Of a DNA stretch of 41,594 nucleotides, positions 13,782 to 21,364 are shown piece by piece (position 1 is the first letter of the stretch; every line of letters starts with the position of its first letter). The notes below the pieces were generated by a model, which was not told the DNA's origin, ran no database searches, and saw only the letters and a list, made by a program, of their open reading frames with translations. Both the position numbers and the translations under genes were made by a program. This DNA comes from a virus, in the IMG/VR virus record IMGVR_UViG_3300024261_000065, positions 1 to 41,594 of that record; one strand, 5' to 3'.

Positions 13782-14039
13782 ATGTTGGACAAGACGCCTC
13801 TCAAAAGCAAAAAGTTTATAGCATACCTTATTGCAGACCTCGGTTGGAAATTTATTATACTGTATTCTTTGATGCACTTAAAGTCTAAGATTGAAGCAGG
13901 AGAGTTAACATTTCTTTTAACAGTAGTTATTACAAGTGGTATAATACAAATTGGTTATATCCTAGGACAAGCAGCATTAGACAAATATATAAATGCTGCA
14001 GTTGAAATATTTGATAAAGACGAAAAAGAGGACAAGTAA
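13782..14039 (+). CDS. Small two-TM protein, holin-like
   Basis: An 85-residue protein with a basic N terminus, a first hydrophobic helix (about 12-32, including GWKFIILYSLM) and a second (about 41-62, TFLLTVVITSGIIQIGYIL), then a charged tail (DKDEKEDK). This is the size and layout of class II holins, but phage membrane proteins of other roles look the same. It is immediately followed (0 bp) by the gene at 14040. A TATAAACA box at 13757-13764 may be a late promoter. Confidence 0.55.
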   Translation: MLDKTPLKSKKFIAYLIADLGWKFIILYSLMHLKSKIEAGELTFLLTVVITSGIIQIGYILGQAALDKYINAAVEIFDKDEKEDK

Positions 14040-14441
14040 ATGAATTTAAAAAAAATTTTATATGAAAACTATGGGATTGTAATTAAAAAGTCAGAGGAAA
14101 TGTTTTGGAATCACATCGTTAAAAATAAGTCGCATCAAAAACTCGCGGAATCTTTGGAAGAATTTTCTTCAACTACAGAAATTCAATATTTCAATCATAG
14201 ACATTTTAATAACATAGCAAACTGTCTCGTTAAAGAAGAAATAAGTCATAGAGATCAAGAGTCAGGATATAAACCGGGCGATTCACAAAATATTACTGCA
14301 AGTGATATACTTTATCATGAATATGATGTCAATGAAGAAGGTTTAGACACAAATGAATTTTCAGAAGAAAGTGATCCAGACGCACAGCATGTTTTTAGTG
14401 TAAATCATCTTTCAAAGAAGATAGGCTCTCATAAAAAATAA
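14040..14441 (+). CDS. Hypothetical protein coupled to the holin-like gene
   Basis: A 133-residue protein whose ATG directly follows the upstream TAA, so translation is probably coupled. No known domain. The N terminus MNLKKILYENYG faintly resembles the tag (L-Y-E at 7-9) but is not convincing. A histidine-rich stretch (FNHRHFNNIAN) and an acidic C-terminal half (about 85-115) are the only notable features. The function is unknown. Confidence 0.65.
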   Translation: MNLKKILYENYGIVIKKSEEMFWNHIVKNKSHQKLAESLEEFSSTTEIQYFNHRHFNNIANCLVKEEISHRDQESGYKPGDSQNITASDILYHEYDVNEEGLDTNEFSEESDPDAQHVFSVNHLSKKIGSHKK

Positions 14442-14473
14442 ATTTTTGTAAAAATAATATAATTTTGTTATAA

Positions 14474-14746
14474 TTATTTTAAATAAGTATTAACAATGTG
14501 CTTTTTCCTATAAAACATCTCATGATATTTTTGCATCATACTTCTAAATATATCTTCTACTGATTTATCAAAGTTTTTATCTAAATCTTTAATATCCATG
14601 TTTTTAACATGACTTTCGATCTCTTTCTTAATAAGAGACCTTAGTTCATTCTTCTTAAGCTTTTCAACTTCAGACTTTATTATACTTTTAATTTTTTTCT
14701 CTTCTGACTTTGAAAACTTTTCGTTTAACGGCTTTTTATTGTTCAT
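14474..14746 (-). CDS. Small coiled-coil protein
   Basis: A 90-residue, lysine-rich protein that is almost wholly helical with heptad-like spacing (about 10-60), ending in a conserved-looking aromatic segment (MMQKYHEMFYRKKHIV). From memory, similar short proteins with this order of helices and an aromatic or Trp-containing end occur in marine T4-like phages and have no known function. It is transcribed toward the gene at 14040 and divergently from the helicase gene, sharing the AT-rich region 14747-14813. Confidence 0.6.
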   Translation of the reverse strand: MNNKKPLNEKFSKSEEKKIKSIIKSEVEKLKKNELRSLIKKEIESHVKNMDIKDLDKNFDKSVEDIFRSMMQKYHEMFYRKKHIVNTYLK

Positions 14747-14776
14747 AGTACTACAATCATCTGGCTAAAATTATAA

Positions 14777-14784
14777 TATAAATA
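14777..14784 (+). promoter_or_regulatory. T4-late-type promoter box TATAAATA
   Basis: An exact match to the T4 late promoter -10 consensus, 29 bp before the GTG start at 14814. Chance matches are easy in AT-rich DNA, but related boxes lie at similar distances from fibre genes (33359, 38519). Confidence 0.4.
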
Positions 14785-14813
14785 TACCTTAATATTTAAA
14801 GAAAGTTTAAATA

Positions 14814-16451
14814 GTGAATCAAAAAATAGAAACAAACGACTGGATTAAATATTTTCCTTACGATCAACCAAGAGTTGCTCAAGAAAAAGTTATCAATAAA
14901 GTATTAAATGACTTTTTAAATAAAAATAAAAAGTATGCAATAATTGACTGTGGTACAGGTGTAGGAAAGTCAGCAATTGGCTTGACTATCGCAAATTTTA
15001 TCAATGAAAATAGTTCTTCTTTTGAAGGCAAATATGAAGATGGTTCTTATTTTTTAACAACACAAAAAGTATTGCAAGATCAATATGAAAAAGACTTTTC
15101 TAATAAAGGTCTCGTCTCTTTGTACTCTGCTTCTAATTATAGCTGTTCTATAGACAATAAAGCATCTTGTAAAGATATTTTAACAGGGATTAGATCAAAA
15201 AGCTTACCAGCTAAATTTGATTGTTGTGGTTATGAATGCAAATATAAAAAGAAAAAGAAGAACTTTGTTGATAATAAACTAGGTGTAACAAACTTTAGTT
15301 ATTTTTTAACTGAAAAGAATTATAGCAAGAAGATGCCTAATAAAAAAGTGCTTATTGTCGATGAAGCACATAATCTTGAAAATGAGTTAACGAGATTTGT
15401 AGAAATAAACATTTCAGGTTATTTTTCTGATAAGATACTGGGTTTAAAAGTTCCAAAAGATTTAACAACTCAGTTTAAAGTCTATAACTGGATTAGAAAC
15501 GTGTATTATCCAAAGCTTGTTTCGAAAATTAACTTTATTAAAAGTCAACTTGAAAAATTTGGTCTAAACTCTTCAAAAATTGAAGAGTTTAAAAAGATAA
15601 CAAATAGACTTGAAATGTTGACTTCACATGAAACAAAAATATTACAATTTATTACTTTGTATAATAAAGATAACTGGATATTTGATTTAGAAAAAACTAA
15701 TGAAAAATACAGAAAATTTATCTTTAAACCAATTGATGTTTCAAGGTACGCACATGAGTATCTTTTGAGTATGGCTGACTTTGTAATTTTTATGTCTGCC
15801 ACTATTATTAATCATGAAGGATTCAGTCTTACGTTAGGTCTTCCCTCAGAAGAAGTATCGATAACATCAGTACCGTCACCTTTTAGTTCAGAAAACAGAC
15901 CTATTATATTTTCTTCTGCTGGAAGTATGTCTTCCAAGAATATTGAAAAAACTTTGCCTGTAATGACACAAATGGTTAAAGAAATTTTAAATAATCACAA
16001 AAAAGAAAAAGGTATTATTCATACACACAGTACGAAAGTAGCTGAACATTTAAAGAGAACAATCAGAAATAAAAGGATTATTGTCGCTTACGGCGCAAAT
16101 AGAGAAGAGTCTTTGCAAAAACATATAAAATCAAAAGAACCAACAGTTTTAATATCTCCTTCTATGGCAGAAGGAGTAGATTTAAAAGGTAATTTGTCAA
16201 ACTTTCAAGTAATATGTAAAGTTCCTTTTCCTTATTTAGGTGATAAAGCTGTAGTTAAAAAAATGAATAGATGGAAGTGGTGGTATAATACACAAACAGT
16301 CAGAACAATTATTCAAGCTGTTGGAAGAAGCATAAGATCTGAAAATGATACAGCTGTTACATATATATTAGATGGTGACTGGAATAGGATAAAATCATCT
16401 TGTAGAGACTATTTTCCAGAAAACTTTTTTGAAAATTATCACGAAATGTAA
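14814..16451 (+). CDS. DinG/XPD-like Fe-S superfamily 2 DNA helicase
   Basis: A 545-residue protein beginning at GTG (no nearby in-frame ATG; AAAGAAAG upstream as RBS). It has Walker A GTGVGKS (47-53), a cysteine set C111, C119, C137/C138, C142 placed like the 4Fe-4S cluster of XPD/DinG, a DEAH box (VDEAHNLE, 182-189), motif III-like MSATI, and a late QAVGRSIRS (motif VI). This family unwinds 5' to 3' at D-loops, R-loops or damaged DNA, so a role in phage replication or recombination is likely. It is shorter than DinG (about 700) but keeps all core motifs. Confidence 0.85.
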   Translation: MNQKIETNDWIKYFPYDQPRVAQEKVINKVLNDFLNKNKKYAIIDCGTGVGKSAIGLTIANFINENSSSFEGKYEDGSYFLTTQKVLQDQYEKDFSNKGLVSLYSASNYSCSIDNKASCKDILTGIRSKSLPAKFDCCGYECKYKKKKKNFVDNKLGVTNFSYFLTEKNYSKKMPNKKVLIVDEAHNLENELTRFVEINISGYFSDKILGLKVPKDLTTQFKVYNWIRNVYYPKLVSKINFIKSQLEKFGLNSSKIEEFKKITNRLEMLTSHETKILQFITLYNKDNWIFDLEKTNEKYRKFIFKPIDVSRYAHEYLLSMADFVIFMSATIINHEGFSLTLGLPSEEVSITSVPSPFSSENRPIIFSSAGSMSSKNIEKTLPVMTQMVKEILNNHKKEKGIIHTHSTKVAEHLKRTIRNKRIIVAYGANREESLQKHIKSKEPTVLISPSMAEGVDLKGNLSNFQVICKVPFPYLGDKAVVKKMNRWKWWYNTQTVRTIIQAVGRSIRSENDTAVTYILDGDWNRIKSSCRDYFPENFFENYHEM

Positions 16452-16465
16452 AGGAATAACTGTTT

Positions 16466-16924
16466 ATGGAAAAATGCACAGGTGCAGGAATAATCTTGTA
16501 TGTTGACAATAGAGGAATAAGTGAAATATCAAATCCTGATTATGAAAAAGATATACTTTATTTTTTTCTTGAAAGGGAAGACGGTCAATTAGATTTTCCA
16601 AAAGGAGGTATTGACAAAGGTGAAAATAGTCCTTTAGACTGTGCAATAAGAGAAACAAAAGAGGAATCTAATTTAAAAACTTTTGATTATGACCTTTTAG
16701 AGCCAGAAGTAAACTTTTTAGAATGTGGAGAAGGACTAATACTTTTTTTAGGTAAACTTCATATGCATTCAATGAAACATGCAAAAGTTTTAAGAAACGA
16801 AAAAACATTAGAGTTTGAGCATAAAGAAGACGGTTGTAGATATCTTACTAAGTTAGAAGGCGAAAAAAATCTTTTGGACTATCTACAAATAGGATTAAAC
16901 TGGGCTGACAAAATCATACAATAA
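16466..16924 (+). CDS. Nudix hydrolase, Ap4A-pyrophosphatase-like
   Basis: A 152-residue protein, RBS AAAGGAATAAC. The fold starts at GAGIILY. The Nudix box FPKGGIDKGEN..CAIRETKEESN (44-69) has one extra residue between the first Glu and Arg62, and Asn in place of the final Gly; E63, E66 and E67 are present. FPKGG is typical of the Ap4A/DIPP side of the family. It lies 14 bp after the helicase gene. It is unrelated in detail to the tagged Nudix protein at 3989 and lacks the tag. Confidence 0.85.
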   Translation: MEKCTGAGIILYVDNRGISEISNPDYEKDILYFFLEREDGQLDFPKGGIDKGENSPLDCAIRETKEESNLKTFDYDLLEPEVNFLECGEGLILFLGKLHMHSMKHAKVLRNEKTLEFEHKEDGCRYLTKLEGEKNLLDYLQIGLNWADKIIQ

Positions 16925-16976
16925 AATTATACAAAGATAACATTTTTCATATAATTTTTATAAAAGTGGCAGTTAT

Positions 16977-18176
16977 ATGAATAGTAAAATTATTGTTTTA
17001 GCAAGAAAATTAAATAAATTTAATAATGACTTTATCAACAATAAATGTAGAATTGTTGATAAGAAAGTATATAGTAGCAAGTTCTTATTTTATTTTTATT
17101 TTTATTGGTCTAAAAATTTCTATAACGAACCTTATAGAAAAATATTGTTAGACTATTTTAGTAAAGTAGAAAAATCATATCCTGGTAGTAGCTATTTTGT
17201 CTCTGTTAAGCTTTGTAACAAAATATTAGGTATTAAACATGATTATGAAAAAGAGTTAGCAGACAGAAAATATAGTAATATCTTAGAGATTCTGAAAAAG
17301 CAAACAAACGAAGAAACTTTTTCTCTTTTTAGAAATATAATAGAATTCTCCGGAGCTGACGCTTCAATATCAGTAGAAAAAAATAATAACGCAGAAATAT
17401 CAGTAGAAAAAAATATTTTTCCTGAATTTAACATAGAAATGTTAGAAGAATTTAAAAATATATACTTTAAAAATATAAGTTCAACAACAAAAGATTTTTT
17501 ATTTTGCGTTGTTGATGGATTTATTGAAAGAGAATCTGAAATTATTCCACTATTGGACAAAGCAAAAAATTTAAATATTCCACTATTAGTAATTACTCGA
17601 GGATTTTCTTCTCAAAGTATTAAGTCGCTCAAATCAATTATTTTAAAAAATAATTTGTATGTTTATCCCTATGTTGAAAAACATAACAACGAAGACCCCT
17701 TCAAATTAAAAGACTTATGCGAAATCAATAATCTACAAATAGTATCTTCAGAATCAGGAGATAATATTTACACATCTGCTGTTGATAAATCAAATATATT
17801 AAAATGTCAAGTTTATAAAAACAAAATAATATTTAGTAGTTTATTGAAAAATAATTTACTCACTAAAATTAATGATCAAATTAAAAAAAATTCTGGCAAT
17901 AAAAGTTTATTAGACTATTTGTCTTTTAGAAAAAAAAGATGTACACCTAACAAAGTAGTTGTTAAAATACCAAAAGAAAAAGAGACTTATTTTATTGAAC
18001 TTAGAGGTTTAATTAAGTCTTACAATAAATGTGTAGTAGGTGGTGTATACGTTAAAAGAGACATTGCTGTTATTTGCGAAGAAATAACAGAATTATATGC
18101 AAAAAAATTATACAATACACTTAAAAATATTAAATTTAAGATAGAGATAAAGGAAAAAGAAAAAAATGGCAAATAA
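16977..18176 (+). CDS. Divergent GroEL-like protein without the ATP-binding half
   Basis: A 399-residue protein (GroEL is about 548). Residues about 172-262 follow the GroEL apical domain in order: FLFCVVDGFIERESEIIPLL (GroEL: [20 protein letters not shown]), AKNLNIPLLVITRGF (AGKPLLIIAEDV), a repeated helix, then LKDLCEINNLQIVSSESG (LQDIATLTGGTVISEE). Further on, KINDQIKKNSGNKSLLDYL matches the returning coil (QIEEATSDYDREKLQERV) and KVVVKI the following strand. The first ~120 residues show no GDGTTTA ATP loop, so chaperonin ATPase activity is unlikely as it stands. It may be an assembly factor or a modulator of the host chaperonin. It overlaps the next gene by 11 bp. Confidence 0.6.
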   Translation: MNSKIIVLARKLNKFNNDFINNKCRIVDKKVYSSKFLFYFYFYWSKNFYNEPYRKILLDYFSKVEKSYPGSSYFVSVKLCNKILGIKHDYEKELADRKYSNILEILKKQTNEETFSLFRNIIEFSGADASISVEKNNNAEISVEKNIFPEFNIEMLEEFKNIYFKNISSTTKDFLFCVVDGFIERESEIIPLLDKAKNLNIPLLVITRGFSSQSIKSLKSIILKNNLYVYPYVEKHNNEDPFKLKDLCEINNLQIVSSESGDNIYTSAVDKSNILKCQVYKNKIIFSSLLKNNLLTKINDQIKKNSGNKSLLDYLSFRKKRCTPNKVVVKIPKEKETYFIELRGLIKSYNKCVVGGVYVKRDIAVICEEITELYAKKLYNTLKNIKFKIEIKEKEKNGK

Positions 18177-18399
18177 AAAAGAAGTAAGTAAAGAAGTAAA
18201 TACTGCTGAGTTTGGAAGAAAATATTATGATATAGTTGATGTTTTTTCGCAAAAGTTAATGTCACAAATCGTAGAATTAAAAAATGACACAAAGCTTTCA
18301 GACGAAGCAATGACTAAGCTTAGCAATGTAGTTATGCAAGAGTCAACAAGCTTTAAAGACTGGGGCTTTGATCAGCTGATCAAAGTTGTTAAAAAATAA
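18166..18399 (+). CDS. Small hypothetical protein
   Basis: A 77-residue protein, ATG overlapping the GroEL-like gene end by 11 bp with AAAGGAAAAAG upstream. Mostly helical (about 15-75), lysine-rich N terminus, and no known domain. The tight spacing on both sides (2 bp to the next gene) places it in the 16977-19354 operon. Confidence 0.7.
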   Translation: MANKKEVSKEVNTAEFGRKYYDIVDVFSQKLMSQIVELKNDTKLSDEAMTKLSNVVMQESTSFKDWGFDQLIKVVKK

Positions 18400-18401
18400 A
18401 A

Positions 18402-18878
18402 ATGAATTTTACTAGACACTTAATTGAGTGTCACTGCACTTTAAAAATATTTGAAAACAAAACAAAACCAGTTTATCATAAGTTTCCTGTTTTCTCTGTT
18501 ATAGATGAAAAAGAAAACATAGATGAAATAAAGTATGTTTCTTGCAATAATTGTGGTGCAATTCATGAAGTTAAAGACTTTTGTAAAAGCGAAATTATCT
18601 GGGGAACAGATGATATGTCTTCTTTAGTCGTTTCTAAAGAAGACATTAAGCATAATCTGATAGAAGAAAATCAAAATAAACTTATTGAAATATTAGAAGA
18701 AAACTTTCCTGAAGACATATCTGCTTGGGAGATGGTATACTATTGTATTGATAATAATATTGACTATTCTATTCCGATTAAAAAAATAGATATTAAAGAC
18801 AACACAGTAATTACTTGCCTTAACATAAAGGGAAAGTCTTATAAAATAAAAAAAGAAGTCATACAGAGGTACATATGA
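18402..18878 (+). CDS. Zinc-binding hypothetical protein
   Basis: A 158-residue protein. Cysteines C10, C12, C48, C51 (CNNCGAIH) and C61 with H11/H55 make a zinc-ribbon-like site. The start MNFTRHLIECHC and the CNNCGAIHEV segment are familiar to me from uncharacterised marine T4-like phage proteins. The rest alternates helix and strand with no catalytic motif. The stop overlaps the next start (ATGATG at 18875). The role is unknown. Confidence 0.7.
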   Translation: MNFTRHLIECHCTLKIFENKTKPVYHKFPVFSVIDEKENIDEIKYVSCNNCGAIHEVKDFCKSEIIWGTDDMSSLVVSKEDIKHNLIEENQNKLIEILEENFPEDISAWEMVYYCIDNNIDYSIPIKKIDIKDNTVITCLNIKGKSYKIKKEVIQRYI

Positions 18879-19117
18879 TGCTAGACCCTTCAGACATTGA
18901 AGACATTAAATCAATTGAAAAATGTAGACAGATTTCTAAAGAAATAATAAATTACGGTGTTACAGACTTAGAAATTAAAAAAATAATATCTTTTTTATCA
19001 CTTGAATTAGAAGATATTGTCTGCATGAAGCAAATACAACAAAATTTAAAACCTCAAGAAAGTCATGATAGTGACTTGCCTAAAAAATCAAATACAAAAC
19101 CAGAAATAGAAATATAA
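18875..19117 (+). CDS. Small hypothetical protein
   Basis: An 80-residue acidic helical protein, coupled to the upstream gene by a 4-bp overlap. Two ATG codons in a row begin it. A hydrophobic core region (IINYGVTDLEIKKIISFLSLELED, about 26-48) is followed by a polar tail rich in Pro, Ser and Lys. No family recognised. Confidence 0.65.
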   Translation: MMLDPSDIEDIKSIEKCRQISKEIINYGVTDLEIKKIISFLSLELEDIVCMKQIQQNLKPQESHDSDLPKKSNTKPEIEI

Positions 19118-19129
19118 AAAGGAATAAAA

Positions 19130-19354
19130 ATGAGTGATTTAGTAGAACAAGAAGTACAGCAGTTAGATGAAGAAACAACACCAGAAAGTATTGAAGAATA
19201 CTATGACATGTTAAAAATTATGGTTGAAGGCATGGAGTCAGATGTACTTAAGTCTCAAAAAGGCAATAAGTCTGCTGCTACAAGACTTAGGAAAAGCTTA
19301 AGACTTATTAAAAATAAGTCTGGTGAATTTGTTAAATTTACATTAGGAAAGTAA
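19130..19354 (+). CDS. Histone H1-like (Hc1-type) small basic protein
   Basis: A 74-residue protein with RBS AAAGGAAT. The C-terminal half, ESDVLKSQKGNKSAATRLRK followed by SLRLIKNKS, matches the core of bacterial Hc1/H1-like proteins, whose typical form is KGNKAAGTRARKALQELK. The N-terminal half is acidic and helical. Such proteins bind DNA and compact it; a phage copy might coat phage or host DNA or act in packaging. The match rests on this one motif. Confidence 0.6.
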   Translation: MSDLVEQEVQQLDEETTPESIEEYYDMLKIMVEGMESDVLKSQKGNKSAATRLRKSLRLIKNKSGEFVKFTLGK

Positions 19355-19358
19355 ATTT

Positions 19359-19610
19359 TTAAGCTAAACTTTTCTTTATTTTTTCAATAGCTTTTTTTTC
19401 AATTTGACAAACTCTCATTCTTGTTATGTCAAACAAGTCTCCTATTTCTTGTAAAGTGAGAGTTCTGTCTTGCGATTCGTTTATAATACAACTATTAGAT
19501 ACGTTTTCATGCCAGTATCTGCATTTTTCCCTCTTGCAGTCTACTTTTTTATTAGCATGTGCAGCAAAGCATGAAATATTGTTAATTGATGTATCTAATT
19601 CTTTTTTCAT
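19359..19610 (-). CDS. Sigma-70 region 4-like protein with cysteine motif
   Basis: An 83-residue minus-strand protein. I chose ATG at 19608-19610 because AAAGGA stands at the right distance before it; an ATG 15 bp further upstream has no such site. The C-terminal third (LTLQEIGDLFDITRMRVCQI then EKKAIEKIKK) is a sigma region 4 helix-turn-helix with the typical EIG...G(I/V)TR.RV.QIE pattern. Upstream, C14, C25, C30 and C41 (including KCRYWH) may form a metal or Fe-S site. No regions 2-3 are present, so it is probably a small transcription regulator that binds RNA polymerase or DNA, not a full sigma factor. It is divergent from phoH and convergent with the histone-like gene. Confidence 0.75.
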   Translation of the reverse strand: MKKELDTSINNISCFAAHANKKVDCKREKCRYWHENVSNSCIINESQDRTLTLQEIGDLFDITRMRVCQIEKKAIEKIKKSLA

Positions 19611-19675
19611 TATAAATCCTTTCATTTTTAATGATAATTACTATTATAGTTTATTATACGGGATTAGGATTTACA

Positions 19676-21025
19676 ATGATAGACAAAAAAATCAATAGCG
19701 ACATTAGAAAACTTTTTATTGTTGATACAAGTGTTTTGCTTTATGACAAGAATGCTTTGTTTAATATGAAAGGAAATGATATTGTTATTCCTCTTATAGT
19801 TTTAGAGGAAATGGATAGGTTTAAAACAAGAGAAGGGCTTTTAGGAGAAAACGCAAGATTTTACAATAGGTTTTTAGACGGAATAAGAGAAAAAGGGAGC
19901 TTAAACACAGGAGTTTGTATTGAAGAGCATGATGTTAATTTAAAAGTAATTTCAAATGCTTCTTGGGAAGGTCTTGAGGGATTAGATAAAAATTTAAATG
20001 ATAATGTTATTATTTCAAATGCAAATTACTTTAAATTAGATAAAAATACAAAGTCAAAAGTAATTGTAATAACTAAAGACATTAATTTAAGAGTTAAATG
20101 TGATGCAGTAGGAATTTTTGCAAATGACTATTATGCAGATTATGAATTTGTGCAAGCAGACAATTTATATCAAGGTCATATTGAATTGACTGTAGATCCT
20201 GATGTCATAAACAAAGCATATTCAGGTAATCATCTTAAAATCAAAGAAGATTTGTCTGATAAAGGTATAGATATAGACATTGCTGAGAATGAGTTTGTTG
20301 TTTTAAGATCAAACAATGGCAGCAACCAGTCATGTTTAATGATGAGAAATAATTCTAATTTAGTAGTTTTAGGCAGCAAGCAGGAATTACAAAAATTAAG
20401 CGGAATAGAGCCTAAAAACAAAGAGCAGATTTTTGCTTTAGAACTTCTGCTTAACGAAGAAATACCACTTGTTACATTGACAGGTATACCAGGCAGTGGT
20501 AAAACTTATTTAGCATTAATGACAGCATTAAAATCTATAGAAAAAAACATTAAGAAAAGAATTATATTTACACGACCGATACAGACAGTTGGCAAAGATA
20601 TTGGATTTTTGCCTGGTGATTTAAACGAAAAAATGTCTCCTTGGCTTGCACCTATTGTTGATAACTTTAGAAATCAATTTGGCGACTTAGCTTATTTTGA
20701 AATGATGATGGATAAAGGACAGATTGATGTTGCACCACTATCACACATCAGAGGAAGGAGCTTTAATGACTCGATAATTATTGTTGATGAAGCACAGAAT
20801 GCAACAGTTCATGAGCTTAAAACAGTAATTACAAGAACAGGTAGGAATTCTAAAGTAATACTTTTAGGTGACATAGAACAAGTTGATTTACCTTACGCAA
20901 ATAAGTCTTCAAATGGTTTGACTATAGTAACAGAAAAGCTAAAAGACGCGTCTTTAACAGGACACGTTAACTTTACAAAAGGATATAGATCTGAATTGGC
21001 TAATGTTGTTGCAGAAAAATTATAG
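19676..21025 (+). CDS. phoH: PIN-PhoH ATPase/ribonuclease
   Basis: A 449-residue protein. I prefer ATG 19676, since GGATTAGGATT precedes it and the PIN domain starts right after; an upstream ATG at 19631 adds only 15 hydrophobic residues. The N-terminal PIN domain shows IVDTSVLLYD (D17) and LEEMDRFK acids and VITKDINLR. The PhoH P-loop ATPase follows with GIPGSGKT (270-277) and Walker B VDEAQN (D371). This PIN plus PhoH order is that of PhoH2-type proteins, which couple RNA unwinding to RNA cleavage. PhoH genes are very common in marine phages. The function during infection remains unproven. Confidence 0.9.
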   Translation: MIDKKINSDIRKLFIVDTSVLLYDKNALFNMKGNDIVIPLIVLEEMDRFKTREGLLGENARFYNRFLDGIREKGSLNTGVCIEEHDVNLKVISNASWEGLEGLDKNLNDNVIISNANYFKLDKNTKSKVIVITKDINLRVKCDAVGIFANDYYADYEFVQADNLYQGHIELTVDPDVINKAYSGNHLKIKEDLSDKGIDIDIAENEFVVLRSNNGSNQSCLMMRNNSNLVVLGSKQELQKLSGIEPKNKEQIFALELLLNEEIPLVTLTGIPGSGKTYLALMTALKSIEKNIKKRIIFTRPIQTVGKDIGFLPGDLNEKMSPWLAPIVDNFRNQFGDLAYFEMMMDKGQIDVAPLSHIRGRSFNDSIIIVDEAQNATVHELKTVITRTGRNSKVILLGDIEQVDLPYANKSSNGLTIVTEKLKDASLTGHVNFTKGYRSELANVVAEKL

Positions 21026-21034
21026 GATTATAAA

Positions 21035-21364
21035 ATGTCAAAAAGAATATACGACTTAAATAGAATGAGAAAAACTTATCCTTTGATAAGAAGAAAACCC
21101 AGACTCGCAGAATTAGATCTAAAAATTATTGAAACTGTAAAACTAAGGTACAATGAGAGTGAATTCTCAAAAACATATAGCTTTAAGAAACTATATGTTG
21201 AATCTCCTATTTGTGTAGCTACTGCAGAAAACGAAAACTTAAATGCTTACATTATTAGTGTCAATAGAAGTGAAGTAACAGTAGAAATATCAGCACCTGC
21301 TTTAGCAAGCCCAGAAGTTTTTGTTCATTTGCAAATAATTAGTAGAAATAGCGAGGAAACATAA
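21035..21364 (+). CDS. Small structural protein, lectin-like
   Basis: A 109-residue protein. After a basic N terminus, the body (about 40-105) is beta-rich: FKKLYVESPICVATAE, NLNAYIISVNRSEVTVEISA, VFVHLQIISR. This resembles the H-type-lectin-like domain found as part of phage fibres and baseplates (pattern F...Y...P.V......N.....V..VT.....). It ends in a 1-bp overlap (TAATG) with the first fibre gene, so it probably works with it. Assignment is by pattern and context. Confidence 0.55.
   Translation: MSKRIYDLNRMRKTYPLIRRKPRLAELDLKIIETVKLRYNESEFSKTYSFKKLYVESPICVATAENENLNAYIISVNRSEVTVEISAPALASPEVFVHLQIISRNSEET

Noticed and set aside
14040-14441. Membership of the holin-coupled protein in the tagged set
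   Set aside because: MNLKKILYENYG has an L-Y-E, but the segment lacks the amphipathic length of the other tags and the gene lies in another operon.
19631-19675. Upstream ATG as the PhoH start
   Set aside because: It adds 15 hydrophobic residues with no RBS, whereas ATG 19676 has a good purine-rich site and begins just before the PIN domain.
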